Numbered from the stretch's first letter, positions 31,281 through 40,779 are shown. The stretch is 64,000 nucleotides of DNA from RGIG4097 sp964599875 (GCA_964599875.1 CAZRHE010000007.1:18698-82697), one strand, 5' to 3'. The notes: generated by a model from the letters alone, not told the origin. A program made the numbers and translations.

Positions 31281-31757
31281 ATGCAGAAAATTTACGGCAG
31301 CGAACTGCCCTATCCCGAAATCGTCGTCGAAAAGAATATCCCCGACAGTAAACTTCTCATGCCCTCGTACGGCGGCCCGTCGGGAGAAGCGACGGCAATC
31401 ATGACTTATTCCTTTCAACGATTCATAACCGAAAACGACGAATTGGCGTCCGCTCTCATCGGAATCGCGATAACCGAAATGAAACACTTCGAACTCCTCG
31501 GCGAGTGCATCTATCGTCTGGGCGGATATCCGATTGTCGGCGGACGCACGTACTGGAACGGAAGTTTCGTCAACTACACCCTCGACAAGCGAAAATTCCT
31601 CGAACAAAATATCATGGCGGAAGAAACGGCGATTCTAAACTACGAAAGGACCATCCTCAACCTTTCCCAAGAAAGCGTCAAATTGTTGCTTGAAAGAATA
31701 ATCCTCGACGAAGAGGTGCATATCAAGATTTTCAAAGAACTTTTGAACGGCTTATAA
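31281..31757 (+). CDS. Ferritin-like di-iron domain protein
   Basis: A 158-residue helical protein with the spaced Glu and Glu-x-x-His pattern of the ferritin-like superfamily: SGEATAIMTYSFQ in helix 1, AITEMKHFELLGE in helix 2, IMAEETAILNYE in helix 3 and ILDEEVHIKIF in helix 4. This supports a di-iron or di-manganese site. It resembles small rubrerythrin/bacterioferritin-like or manganese catalase-like proteins without an extra metal domain. ATG 31281 follows GAGGAGG; a TTG start at 31194 is unsupported. Possible role in peroxide or iron handling; not more precise. Confidence 0.78.
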   Translation: MQKIYGSELPYPEIVVEKNIPDSKLLMPSYGGPSGEATAIMTYSFQRFITENDELASALIGIAITEMKHFELLGECIYRLGGYPIVGGRTYWNGSFVNYTLDKRKFLEQNIMAEETAILNYERTILNLSQESVKLLLERIILDEEVHIKIFKELLNGL

Positions 31758-31813
31758 ACAAATTCGACGCTTTAAGCGGTCGAATAGTGCCGTTTAACCG
31801 TCGAATTGCGTCG

Positions 31814-32263
31814 TTATTGCTTTTGCATTTCTTTTGCGAGGTTCATTATATAAGGACACGCGCGCGCGAGGTCCTCCCCGACTTTGCGATAAACGTCCAT
31901 ATCGAATCCGTAAGGGTCGTCGACTTCGTATCCCAATAATCTTTCGTCGGATAAAGAAAAAGTTTTGTCCGCGCAATCGAATTTTTCAACGACTTTGTCG
32001 CGGATTCTGTCCGTCATCGCGATTATCAAATCGCTGTCGTCTACGAGAGATTTAGATATAAGTGCGGACAGGTGCGCTTTCGGCTCGATTCCCCTTTCTT
32101 TCAAAACCGCGACCGAGTTTTCGGACATGGGTTTCAAATGGTTCATGAGTCCCGCGCTTGCGACTTCGCACTCGAAGTCGTTCTCCTGCACGTAAACTTC
32201 GAAAAGTCTTTCGAGAAGAGGACTTCTGCACATATTCCCTACGCACACGAAAGTTATTTTCAT
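31814..32263 (-). CDS. Low-molecular-weight protein-tyrosine-phosphatase family protein
   Basis: A 149-residue phosphatase with the P-loop VCVGNMCRSP (nucleophile C7, R13) near the N-terminus and the catalytic aspartate in VDDPYGFD near residue 115. It follows the Sua5 gene by one base, as ywlE follows ywlC in Bacillus. However, the residue tied to arginine-phosphate specificity in YwlE (Thr11) is Met here, so a phosphotyrosine or other phosphate substrate is more likely. No clear ribosome site; probably coupled to the upstream gene. Confidence 0.87.
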   Translation of the reverse strand: MKITFVCVGNMCRSPLLERLFEVYVQENDFECEVASAGLMNHLKPMSENSVAVLKERGIEPKAHLSALISKSLVDDSDLIIAMTDRIRDKVVEKFDCADKTFSLSDERLLGYEVDDPYGFDMDVYRKVGEDLARACPYIMNLAKEMQKQ

Positions 32264-32264
32264 A

Positions 32265-33245
32265 CTACACGATAACGTTCGACGCGGCTTTCAGCACCCT
32301 GTTCATTACGGAAAATTCCATGCCGTTTCCGTGCAATTCTTCCACGATGATTTTGTCGTAAATATTCTCCGCTTTTCTCAACGCGGAATAGATATTGCGC
32401 GCGTAGTCGTCCGCGGTGATTCCGAGGTCGATTATATTTCTATCCCCCGTCTTGTCGCGATATACGTCCCTAAACACGAGGACGGGATTCTTCCCCTCGC
32501 CTACGCTCTTGTCGTATTCCGCGACGGCGTGGTCGACGTTTTCCGCGACGACGGTTTCGACTTTTGGAGCATAGTGCGTATACTTCATCCCCGGCGACTT
32601 CGCAATTTTTATGACTTTGCCGTTTTCGGACACGTCGCCCACGATTTCAGAAAGCATTTCGGCGGTTATCGCACCGGGACGCAAAATGGTGGGCGTATCC
32701 GTCGTCAAATCGAAAACCGTGCTTTCAATCCCGACCGAGCAAGGACCGTCGTCGAGAATGAGTTCAACTTCCCCGTTCAAATCGTCGTAGACGTGCTCTG
32801 CCGTCGTAGGCGAAACGTGTTTACTCTTGTTTGCGGACGGTGCGGCAAGGGGTGCGCTTTTCGAAATAAGTTCGCGAGTATAGGGATTCATCGGCATCCT
32901 GATTGCGACGGTTTCTCCCCCTGCGGTCACGATATAAGGTATCTTATCGCTCTTTTTTAGGATGACGGAGATAGGTCCCGGCATATATTTTTCCGCGATT
33001 TTATAGAACGTATCCGGGATTTCGGACGCGATTTCCGCCACTTGATCGGTTGAAGAGATATGCACGATAAGCGGGTTATCCTGCGGTCTGCCCTTCGCGA
33101 CGAAGATTTTTTTCACCGCGTCAGCGTTGAAAGCGTCCGCACCGAGTCCGTATACGGTTTCGGTGGGAAACACGACCAAGTCGCCGTTTTTGATGATTTC
33201 AGCCGCACGGTCTATTCCGTCCCGCGCTTTCACGATTTCCGTCAT
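32265..33245 (-). CDS. L-threonylcarbamoyladenylate synthase (Sua5 type)
   Basis: A 326-residue enzyme that makes threonylcarbamoyl-AMP for the t6A modification of tRNAs reading ANN codons. The YrdC-like domain shows VVFPTETVYGLGADAFN, RPQDNPLIVHI, AAPSANKSKHVSPTTAEHV and SVGIESTVFDL. A C-terminal Sua5 domain follows (SPGMKYTHYAPKVETVV), so it is the long form rather than TsaC. ATGA overlap with the lipoprotein stop upstream suggests coupling. Confidence 0.93.
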   Translation of the reverse strand: MTEIVKARDGIDRAAEIIKNGDLVVFPTETVYGLGADAFNADAVKKIFVAKGRPQDNPLIVHISSTDQVAEIASEIPDTFYKIAEKYMPGPISVILKKSDKIPYIVTAGGETVAIRMPMNPYTRELISKSAPLAAPSANKSKHVSPTTAEHVYDDLNGEVELILDDGPCSVGIESTVFDLTTDTPTILRPGAITAEMLSEIVGDVSENGKVIKIAKSPGMKYTHYAPKVETVVAENVDHAVAEYDKSVGEGKNPVLVFRDVYRDKTGDRNIIDLGITADDYARNIYSALRKAENIYDKIIVEELHGNGMEFSVMNRVLKAASNVIV

Positions 33246-35053
33246 TTCAGTTTGTACACCGCAAAGGTGTCGTTTTCAGAGTATTTCGCAAACACGAACA
33301 CGTCCGTGGGACTACCGTCGGGCGCGTAAAGCAAACTGCCTTTCAGCATATTCGCTTCCATTATGACGTTTTTCTCGACGTTTGCGTTGAAGTTTTTGAT
33401 GCCGAAATAGGAAACGCCGTCCCTCGTTTCGGTGAACATATAGCAACCCAACTTGTAAATGCTGGTTTTAGAGGTTGTTTTCGCCATATCCGCAAAGGGC
33501 TTGGAATTGTCGCTCATCGCTTCCACGACCTTTCCGTCCTTTGAAAGAAGGACTTCGGTGCCGTTGAGGGTCGCGATCGTATAATATCCGAGGAAGGGAG
33601 TTATGCTCGAATACTTGAAATCCGCAACTCTTTCGCCGTCCGCGGTGTATGCGCCGTAAACGACGTCCCCGCTTGCGTTGGTGGCGGACGCGACTATCAT
33701 CCCTTGATTGTACGCCGCGGAATTTACGCTGATTGATTTGTCTTCGAATATGACGTTGCCGTTTGCGTCAACCGCGCGAAGTCCGCTGGTAGGAAGGGGC
33801 ACGACGCCCACTCCGTCCACGAAAGACAATGCAAGGTCGAAATAGGAAACGTCGTCCGCTTCCTCTTTATTCGAGCCGCTTATGCCGAGATTGCCCGAAA
33901 GGGAGCAAACGATATTGAACTTCTCGTCGAGGATGAATTGGTCGTAATATCCGTTTTTGTTGGAATCCACGATTATGCAATAGGTCGCATAGTAATATCC
34001 GTCTTTGAGTATCGCGCTTGCAGAAATCCCCGTGCGCTCGGAGCCGTAATATTTATTGGACAGGTTGAGGAAGTAATAGTCCGCCTCGAACGCCTTTCTC
34101 GAATCCGAATTTGCGTCGTATATATAGCGATAGACCATATAGTAGTCGCCGTTGTAGAAATAAGTGAAATCGGCGTTTTCGTCTTCTTCTCTATCGACGA
34201 GCCAGTCTTCGTGAATGAAGAATTTGCCGTTTCCCATATAGGTGATTTCGTTGTAATACTCATCTTCGCCGTTGTCGTAATAGGAGCCGTATTCGGTGCC
34301 GTCGTAGTTGACGACTTCGTTTGCGGAGGTCGGGATTTTGAATATTCTTGACACGTCCGTGCTATCTTCGGTCGTATCCGTCGCGACGACGTAATCCTTG
34401 TCGAATCCCGCAAGTTTCGTGACGTCCGCACCCGCGTTTTTGATTCTTACGACGGGTCTACCCGTAGAAATGCGATAAATCGTCGTATAACTTTTGTTCG
34501 AAGTTGCGTTTTTGTCGAAATTGGGATTGACTGCGATGAGGTCTTCGGACAAAACGTTGACCGCTTTATCTATAGTATCGCTGCTGCCAAGTCCCGAAAT
34601 CACTCCTCTTGCGATGATTATTCTGCCGTTCGTATCGAAAACGGATACGTCCCCGTTGACGTCCTTGACGACTATGACGCCGTTTTTCACTCTCAAAGCG
34701 TTGATTGCAAGGTTTTCAGGGAACATGACGTCGCTTGCGCCGAATTTCATAACGGTGAGCAAGGTGTTGTCGCCGATGGTCTTTTTGAGCACGAAAGCGT
34801 CGATCGAGTCGAGATAACCGCTATCCGAATTTTTGTATGCGTTGCTCGACTTTCCGGGTGCGTAAAGTTCCCAGCCCTCGGGAAGCGCGGATATAACGGT
34901 TTCGTAAGTCGTAAACTCACCGACCGACGAATTATCTTTGTAGATATCCAGAAGATTGGTCGGGGCGTCCTTGTCCTTATTGCAGGCGGTCAGCCCGAAA
35001 ACGAAACATAACGTGAGTAGCGTTGCGATGACGAGTGTTGCGATTTTTTTCAT
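33242..35053 (-). CDS. Large lipoprotein with WG-/propeller-like repeats, unknown function
   Basis: A 603-residue exported lipoprotein: signal peptide with lipobox GLTAC (lipidated C24). The rest is beta-rich with recurring short strands such as VSVFDTNGRIIIARG, AVDANGNVIFEDK and AYTADGERVADFKYSSITPF; the last is like a WG repeat, suggesting a beta-propeller or WG-repeat fold. A Tyr/Asp/Glu-rich stretch lies near residues 270-320. It overlaps recO (upstream) and the Sua5 gene (downstream) by ATGA, so it is embedded in a housekeeping operon. No family recognised. Confidence 0.72.
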   Translation of the reverse strand: MKKIATLVIATLLTLCFVFGLTACNKDKDAPTNLLDIYKDNSSVGEFTTYETVISALPEGWELYAPGKSSNAYKNSDSGYLDSIDAFVLKKTIGDNTLLTVMKFGASDVMFPENLAINALRVKNGVIVVKDVNGDVSVFDTNGRIIIARGVISGLGSSDTIDKAVNVLSEDLIAVNPNFDKNATSNKSYTTIYRISTGRPVVRIKNAGADVTKLAGFDKDYVVATDTTEDSTDVSRIFKIPTSANEVVNYDGTEYGSYYDNGEDEYYNEITYMGNGKFFIHEDWLVDREEDENADFTYFYNGDYYMVYRYIYDANSDSRKAFEADYYFLNLSNKYYGSERTGISASAILKDGYYYATYCIIVDSNKNGYYDQFILDEKFNIVCSLSGNLGISGSNKEEADDVSYFDLALSFVDGVGVVPLPTSGLRAVDANGNVIFEDKSISVNSAAYNQGMIVASATNASGDVVYGAYTADGERVADFKYSSITPFLGYYTIATLNGTEVLLSKDGKVVEAMSDNSKPFADMAKTTSKTSIYKLGCYMFTETRDGVSYFGIKNFNANVEKNVIMEANMLKGSLLYAPDGSPTDVFVFAKYSENDTFAVYKLK

Positions 35054-35748
35054 ATTTGCTCCGTAAAATAGTGTTTGCTCGTTTTAAGACCGAGTAGCGA
35101 GTACGCCGCGTCGCTCAAAACGAGATTTGCATTTGTTTTTAGCGTTGAGGGAATATCCGCGTTTTCACCCGCGAGATATCCTCTCGTAATTTTGTCTATA
35201 ACCACTCCGTCCTGCCCTGAACAGTGCGGGCAAACTATCCCGTCCTTTTCGGAGAAAGCGCAGTCCCCGTCGAGAACGCATTTGCAGGAGTTGCACGTCG
35301 TGAAGTCGAGGTTGTAACCGTTGTCGGCAAGCGCGTGAAGAAGAAATCTTGTTATTCCGTCCTCCGCCGCCAAGTCTTCGTACGCCATTCCTTTGAGAAT
35401 TTCTATCGCGTGCAAGAAGATTTTGGGCTGACTTTCGGGGGACAGTTTGTTAAGCGCGTCGAGCACGTACGCCGCCGCATAGTACTTCCCTATGTCGAGC
35501 ACGATAGGACTGAAAGCGTCTATCTGCGAACAATCCGCGACGACGTATCTGCCGTCTTTACCCGCAAGCATATATTCCCCGAAATTCAAAGGCTCCGCCG
35601 CATAGCGCAGTTTCGCTTTGGGTTTAAGGCATCCTCTTGCGGTGGCGGTGATTTTTCCCTCTTCGAGAGATACGAGAGTCAAAATCATATCCGTTTCGCG
35701 ATAACGCACCGCGCGAGTGACGATAGCGGTAACTTTTTTTGCTTCCAT
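35050..35748 (-). CDS. recO: DNA repair protein RecO
   Basis: A 232-residue recombination mediator that helps RecA onto single-stranded DNA with RecR. It has the N-terminal OB fold (VTRAVRYRETDMILTLVS, ARGCLKP), a helical middle and a four-cysteine zinc site, CNSCKCVL and IVCPHCSG. The ATG at 35748 overlaps the era TAA as TAATG, indicating coupling; a longer frame to 35811 lies inside era and is not used. Confidence 0.93.
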   Translation of the reverse strand: MEAKKVTAIVTRAVRYRETDMILTLVSLEEGKITATARGCLKPKAKLRYAAEPLNFGEYMLAGKDGRYVVADCSQIDAFSPIVLDIGKYYAAAYVLDALNKLSPESQPKIFLHAIEILKGMAYEDLAAEDGITRFLLHALADNGYNLDFTTCNSCKCVLDGDCAFSEKDGIVCPHCSGQDGVVIDKITRGYLAGENADIPSTLKTNANLVLSDAAYSLLGLKTSKHYFTEQI

Positions 35749-36656
35749 TACTTTTTGAGGTCCTTCACGTCGTAACCGAGTTCGCGCATAAGATAGTCGC
35801 TGTTTCTCCAATCCGCTTTGACTTTCACGTACAAAGTGAGGAACACTTTTTCGCCCGTAAGGTCTTCGAGGTCTTTTCTTGCGCCGCTTGCGATTTCTTT
35901 GAGAGTATTGCCACCCTTTCCGATTACAATCGCTTTGTGTGACGCTCTTTCGACGACTATATCCGCGTCTATGTCGTATATAGGCTTATCCTCTCTCAAC
36001 TCGAACTTGTTGATATACACGCCGATTCCGTAAGGGATTTCCTTATCGAGAAGATAAAGTGCCTTTTCGCGAATGATTTCCGCCGCCATAAATCTCATGG
36101 AACTGTCCGTGAACATATCTTCGGGGAAAAATCTCTCTCCCTCGGGGAGCATATCGAACAACTCATCGATAATCGGCTCCAAGTTTCTGTTCTTTTTCGC
36201 GGATGCGGGGACGACCGCCTTTATAAACGGGAATGCCGTGAGTTTTTGCAAACAGTCGAGCATGGTTTGTTTGGTCACCGAGTCTTCCTTGTTGAGAATG
36301 ACGACGAGGTTATCTCTTTCCGCGTTTTTCTCCAAAAACTCGTAATCTTCTTTCTGAATACCCTTTGCGGCGTCTATGACGTACAAAATGCCGTCCACGT
36401 CTTTCATTCCCGCTTCGACGGATTTCATCATATATTCTCCGAGATGGTTTCTCGTTTCGTGAATCCCCGGAGTGTCGATAAAAACCATTTGATATTCTTC
36501 CCCGTTCTTTTCGCCGTTGACGATTCCGAGGATCTTATTTCTCGTGGTTTGCGGACGCCAAGAAACTATGGCGACTTTCTCCCCGACGAGAGTGTTGATG
36601 AGTGTTGATTTGCCCGCGTTTGCAAGCCCTGTGATGCATATAAATCCTGATTTCAT
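35748..36656 (-). CDS. era: GTPase Era
   Basis: A 302-residue GTPase that binds 16S rRNA and assists 30S assembly. G1 GLANAGKSTLI, G3 FIDTPGIHE and G4 LNKEDS (here Glu replaces the usual variable residue before Asp) are present. The C-terminal KH domain has VERASHKAIVIGKGGNTLKE. A weak ribosome site precedes ATG 36656, five bases after ybeY. Order ybeY-era-recO is the usual one in Bacillota. Confidence 0.96.
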   Translation of the reverse strand: MKSGFICITGLANAGKSTLINTLVGEKVAIVSWRPQTTRNKILGIVNGEKNGEEYQMVFIDTPGIHETRNHLGEYMMKSVEAGMKDVDGILYVIDAAKGIQKEDYEFLEKNAERDNLVVILNKEDSVTKQTMLDCLQKLTAFPFIKAVVPASAKKNRNLEPIIDELFDMLPEGERFFPEDMFTDSSMRFMAAEIIREKALYLLDKEIPYGIGVYINKFELREDKPIYDIDADIVVERASHKAIVIGKGGNTLKEIASGARKDLEDLTGEKVFLTLYVKVKADWRNSDYLMRELGYDVKDLKK

Positions 36657-36661
36657 ATCTT

Positions 36662-37129
36662 TTATCTGTATAAGTGCACACTATTCATAATTTCCTTTTG
36701 TAGCGGCATCATAATTTCTTCGTCCGCCTTTTCCACATGGTCGAATCCGAGTAAGTGCAAAAGTCCGTGGCAAGTGAGAAATCCTATTTCTCTTTCGTAC
36801 GAGTGACCGTATTCGATCGACTGTTCTACAGCGCGTTTTCTGCATATCATAAGACTGCCGAGCATAACTTTGTTTCCGTCGAAGTCGTCATCCGAAAAGT
36901 CGTCTATGCTTTTAGGGAGCGTCATCTTTTCAAAGTACGGAAAACTCAACACGTCCGTGACCGAATCCACTCCTCTTTGTTCGCGGTTGAAAGTCCTTAT
37001 GGTTTCCTCGTCAACGACGTCTATATCCGTCACGAAAAAGTTTTCTTGGTTAAGCCTTTCGAAAACCGCCTTTTCGACCGCTTTCATCAGTCGTTTTTCT
37101 TTGAATTTGACTCCGTTTAATCTTATCAT
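36662..37129 (-). CDS. ybeY: Endoribonuclease YbeY
   Basis: A 155-residue zinc RNase involved in 16S rRNA maturation and ribosome quality control. The three-histidine motif HGLLHLLGFDH is complete and FNREQRGVDSVTDVLSFPY is the other family block. ATG 37129 overlaps the stop of the HD-domain gene as ATGA; the frame extends 33 residues upstream but that part lies in the previous gene. Confidence 0.95.
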   Translation of the reverse strand: MIRLNGVKFKEKRLMKAVEKAVFERLNQENFFVTDIDVVDEETIRTFNREQRGVDSVTDVLSFPYFEKMTLPKSIDDFSDDDFDGNKVMLGSLMICRKRAVEQSIEYGHSYEREIGFLTCHGLLHLLGFDHVEKADEEIMMPLQKEIMNSVHLYR

Positions 37130-38601
37130 CTCTTCTTCTCGTAAGAAACTCTGCTGTGGTGAATACTGGGGAGCACTTCCACTATCGTGTTTTTGATGAC
37201 GCTCAAATCGTTCATGGTGATAGGACATTCGTCGAATTGTCCGAGATTGAGTTTTTCGTCGATGAGTTTGGATATTCTTGCGACGAATTCATCCTTATTG
37301 TCGGGCATATACGCTCTGCACGCCGCCTCGACCGTATCCGCTATCATGACGATTGCCGAAACTTTCGTTTGAGGTTTAGGGCCCGAATACGCGTAATTAG
37401 TGGACGCCAAATCGCCCTCCTCCGTCAAGGACAACGCCTTGCGATAGAAATATCCGACGGGCGCGGTGCCGTGGTGTTCTCTGCATATCGCGACGATTTC
37501 GGGGGGAAGGTGATATTGCTTTGCAAGGATTTCACCGAACAAAGTATGGGACGTAATCATACTCACGCTGACCTCGGGAATGAGTTCGTCGTGAGGATTG
37601 TACGTAGATTGGTTTTCGGAGAAATAGATAGGTGCTTTCAACTTGCCGATATCGTGATAGTACGCCGCGCAACGAGCAAGGTGCGGATTTTCCCCTATTG
37701 CTTCCGCGCATGCTTCCGAAAGGTTTCCGACGACGAGCGAATGATTAAAAGTGCCCGGGGCTTCGCTTGCAAGGCGTTTAAGCAAAGGATGGTCGAGATT
37801 GGTGAGTTCGTTCAATCTGAAGTCGTCCGCAATGTTGAACACGCCCTCGAATATCGCGACGAGTGGCATAAACACGAATACGGACGCAATCTGCGAGCCG
37901 TACGCCCAAAGCGTGTTGAAAAGGATATCCATGGTGAAGTTGCCCTCGGTAATCGTGCACGCGATAACGAGAGGGATGACGACCGCCGCGCTTGCAAGTG
38001 CGACGAGCAAGAATTTAAGTCTTGTGAAGTGCTTGTTCACGAAATAGCACATGGACACCGCACCGAATGCGTTTGCGATTATGGACGTGATGACAAGGTC
38101 GAGCGCATATGCGTCTGCGGAAGTTTGATTCGTGAAAACGTAGGACACGAGAAGCAGCAAACACAACACCGCCGTCGATGCAAGCGCCGTTCTTCTGTCG
38201 ATGAGTTCGAGAATAATAAGCGTCGCAAGAGCGATAGGCATGACGTAAACGCTCAAAAATCTCACCGTAGTAATGCTGACGATATAGGAAATCAAAACCA
38301 TCGTCGTGATGAGAGTGAAATTTCTGACCGCGAATTTGCCGTTTGCCGAGTACGGATAAGTCACGAAAAACAGTGCGAGATAAATAAGCCCTATCGTGCA
38401 GAAACGTCCCGCGGTTTCAAGTCCGTTTTCAGGGGCGAACGCACCGAGAAAATCTCCCGTCATAAATATCGAATATAGGCACATACCCGCAACCGCGATT
38501 ATGCTGAAAGGCAACGTCTTGCCGAATGCGGAAAGCACGGCGCGTTGTTTCTCTTTTTTTGCTTTCTGACGCGAAGTCAGGTCTTTGATGTCGTCAATCA
38601 T
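37126..38601 (-). CDS. 7TM-HD phosphohydrolase, PgpH-like, without the extracellular domain
   Basis: A 491-residue membrane protein. About seven or eight hydrophobic segments fill residues 30-240, then a cytoplasmic HD domain: APGTFNHSLVVGNLSE, AAYYHDIGKLKAPIYFSENQ, MITSHTLFGE and ICREHHGTAPVGYFY. PgpH homologues hydrolyse cyclic di-AMP. They usually have about 700 residues, with a large extracellular 7TMR-HDED domain after the first helix; here only a short loop is present. Position between phoH and ybeY is the canonical pgpH position. The c-di-AMP role is inferred. Confidence 0.87.
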   Translation of the reverse strand: MIDDIKDLTSRQKAKKEKQRAVLSAFGKTLPFSIIAVAGMCLYSIFMTGDFLGAFAPENGLETAGRFCTIGLIYLALFFVTYPYSANGKFAVRNFTLITTMVLISYIVSITTVRFLSVYVMPIALATLIILELIDRRTALASTAVLCLLLLVSYVFTNQTSADAYALDLVITSIIANAFGAVSMCYFVNKHFTRLKFLLVALASAAVVIPLVIACTITEGNFTMDILFNTLWAYGSQIASVFVFMPLVAIFEGVFNIADDFRLNELTNLDHPLLKRLASEAPGTFNHSLVVGNLSEACAEAIGENPHLARCAAYYHDIGKLKAPIYFSENQSTYNPHDELIPEVSVSMITSHTLFGEILAKQYHLPPEIVAICREHHGTAPVGYFYRKALSLTEEGDLASTNYAYSGPKPQTKVSAIVMIADTVEAACRAYMPDNKDEFVARISKLIDEKLNLGQFDECPITMNDLSVIKNTIVEVLPSIHHSRVSYEKKR

Positions 38602-39592
38602 TATTTTCCTCCGATTCGGAATTTCCGTCGGTATTATTCTTTCGTCTTTCTTCCGCCACCTCGTACGCCTTGATTATGCGAGAAACGAGTTCGTGACGGA
38701 CTACGTCGCGGTATCCAAGATGCACGACTTGTATGTCCTTAACGTCGGACAAAACCTCTATCGCGTCTTTCATACCGCTCGTCACGTGGCGGGGTAAATC
38801 TATTTGAGTTATATCCCCCGTAACCACGATTTTGCTACCCTCTCCCATACGGGTGAGGAACATTTTCATTTGCTCCTTCGTCGTGTTTTGCGCCTCGTCG
38901 AGAATGATGAAACTGTTACTCAACGTGCGCCCGCGCATATAAGCAAGCGGTGCGATTTCGATACTTCCTCTCTCGATATATTTCATATATCCGTCCGCAC
39001 CCATCATATCCTGCAACGCGTCGTATATGGGACGAAGATAAGGATCCACTTTCTCCGCAAGATCGCCGGGCAAAAATCCGAGTTTCTCCCCCGCTTCGAC
39101 TGCGGGACGAGTGAGAATAATTCTCTCCACATCGTGATTTTTTAGCGCGTACACAGCAAGCGCGACCGCAAGATAAGTCTTGCCCGTCCCCGCGGGGCCG
39201 ACGCCGAAAACGATTTTGTTTTTGCGAATTGCGTCCACGTATTCCTTTTGCCCGAGGGACTTAGGGCGTATCACTTTGCCTTTCGAGGTGATTGCCACCG
39301 TACCGAGCAAGTCGTTGATAGACGCCGTCCGACCGCCTTTCACCATGTCTATAATCATGCAAATCTGTTGCGTGGTGAGGGATTCTTTCTTCGACAAGGA
39401 CAGGATTGCGTCGATTGCGGAAATCGCGTCCGCGACGTCCTCGTCCTCTCCCGAAATCTTCATCGCCGAACTGCCCGTGAATATCTTCACCTTGAAGGCG
39501 TCCTCTATACGCTGAACGTTGCCGTCCAGTTCTCCGAACAGCGTAAACAAAGATTCGTAATCGTCGAAATGCTTTTCTCTTGTCACTTTCAT
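38594..39592 (-). CDS. phoH: PhoH-family ATPase
   Basis: A 332-residue P-loop ATPase with Walker A GPAGTGKTYLAVALAV, Walker B SFIILDEAQNTT and GEGSKIVVTGDITQIDLP. The N-terminal part (about 100 residues) has the KH-like region usual in PhoH/PhoL. Members are linked to RNA metabolism and ribosome maturation alongside YbeY. Its ATG overlaps the yqfD stop as ATGA. Confidence 0.94.
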   Translation of the reverse strand: MKVTREKHFDDYESLFTLFGELDGNVQRIEDAFKVKIFTGSSAMKISGEDEDVADAISAIDAILSLSKKESLTTQQICMIIDMVKGGRTASINDLLGTVAITSKGKVIRPKSLGQKEYVDAIRKNKIVFGVGPAGTGKTYLAVALAVYALKNHDVERIILTRPAVEAGEKLGFLPGDLAEKVDPYLRPIYDALQDMMGADGYMKYIERGSIEIAPLAYMRGRTLSNSFIILDEAQNTTKEQMKMFLTRMGEGSKIVVTGDITQIDLPRHVTSGMKDAIEVLSDVKDIQVVHLGYRDVVRHELVSRIIKAYEVAEERRKNNTDGNSESEENND

Positions 39593-40779
39593 TTATCTAT
39601 GCGTCCCTCCGTAACGACGGTGGAAGTCACTACGTATCCGCCGTCCGTCCTTTCCGCTTTATCTTCTCTCGACAGAATCCGCCCCGATATCTCTTCCACA
39701 AGGGAAGAATATACCGCGTCTTTCATCTCGTCTTCGGTGAGAGAATTGCTTTTTTCGGTGGTTATTATTTCCCGATACGTCCATTCGTAAATCACGAACG
39801 GAATAAGATTGTCGTTTTTTATCCGAGAAAAACTCAACTCGTAATTCTCGTAAGGGGATTTCGGCGCTTTGGGTTGCGAGCCGAAAAAGCCTATTCTTGA
39901 GAATTTCTTTTCCCGCCCTTTTGCGCTTTCAAGATAAGTATCCGCAAAAAAGCGAGTTTTTGTCACAATCCTTTGTCCGTACACCTCTCCCGACGCCGTC
40001 GTCGGAATCCTGTCCTCTCCGTGAAGATAGTATCCGCCGATAAGGGAGTCCCCCGCCTTGACCGCGTCCCCGACTTCAACTTCCGCCGTGCCGCCGAAAA
40101 CGATTATCCTCGTCACCACGGAATCCGCTTTCGACACGACTTCTCCGCCGTCCGCAAAAAGCGGTGTTTCGTCTTGCTCGTAGCACACTCGAACGCGCAC
40201 GCGCGTGCCGACTCTCTCTATAGACGCAAACGCAACTCCGTCAAGGGCGGACAATTCTTTCGTCAAACCGTCCTCGTCGAAAGAGAAAAGCAACTTCCCT
40301 TCCGATATGCCGTGCGCCGACAACACCGCGCTCACGTCTGCGGACAATCCCTCACCGTCGATTTCGACGACGAAGAAAGAATAAACGGTCAAGACTGCGA
40401 TACATATTGCAGTGCCGACGATTATTCCCGCCCGCCTTAAAATTGAAAAAACGCGCGCAAAAACGCCTTTTATCCATTTTATTTTGTAATTATAGCACAA
40501 GTCTTCCAACAATGCAATAATCTTGTCGCAGTCTTTTGACGGGACGGAAAACAATAGTTTTCCGCTCGCGTATATAGGAGCACTCGCAACCGTGACTGCC
40601 GAAAGTTTGTTAAGCAGGGAATCGACGGACACGGTTTCAACCTCGAAAAACACGGACGAAAACGGAGGTATTTTCTCTTTGTAGTCGTTGTTTTCAGATA
40701 TTCTACGCCCCTCTTTTTTATGTGCGGAAGGATTTTTCTTTATCTTTTTTTCTCTGCGTTTTTCCCTTTTATTTTTCAA
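39589..40779 (-). CDS. yqfD: Sporulation protein YqfD family
   Basis: A 396-residue membrane protein. A very basic cytoplasmic tail (KNKREKRREKKIKKN) is followed by a small domain, one membrane helix around residues 118-138 (AGIIVGTAICIAVLTVYSFF) and a large outer domain with EVEVGDAVKAGDSLIGGYY and VYGQRIVTKTRFF. This matches YqfD, a forespore-associated protein of the SigE regulon in spore formers. It follows yqfC directly, an arrangement conserved in Clostridia and Bacilli. Whether this organism sporulates cannot be decided from this locus. Confidence 0.9.
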   Translation of the reverse strand: MKNKREKRREKKIKKNPSAHKKEGRRISENNDYKEKIPPFSSVFFEVETVSVDSLLNKLSAVTVASAPIYASGKLLFSVPSKDCDKIIALLEDLCYNYKIKWIKGVFARVFSILRRAGIIVGTAICIAVLTVYSFFVVEIDGEGLSADVSAVLSAHGISEGKLLFSFDEDGLTKELSALDGVAFASIERVGTRVRVRVCYEQDETPLFADGGEVVSKADSVVTRIIVFGGTAEVEVGDAVKAGDSLIGGYYLHGEDRIPTTASGEVYGQRIVTKTRFFADTYLESAKGREKKFSRIGFFGSQPKAPKSPYENYELSFSRIKNDNLIPFVIYEWTYREIITTEKSNSLTEDEMKDAVYSSLVEEISGRILSREDKAERTDGGYVVTSTVVTEGRIDK

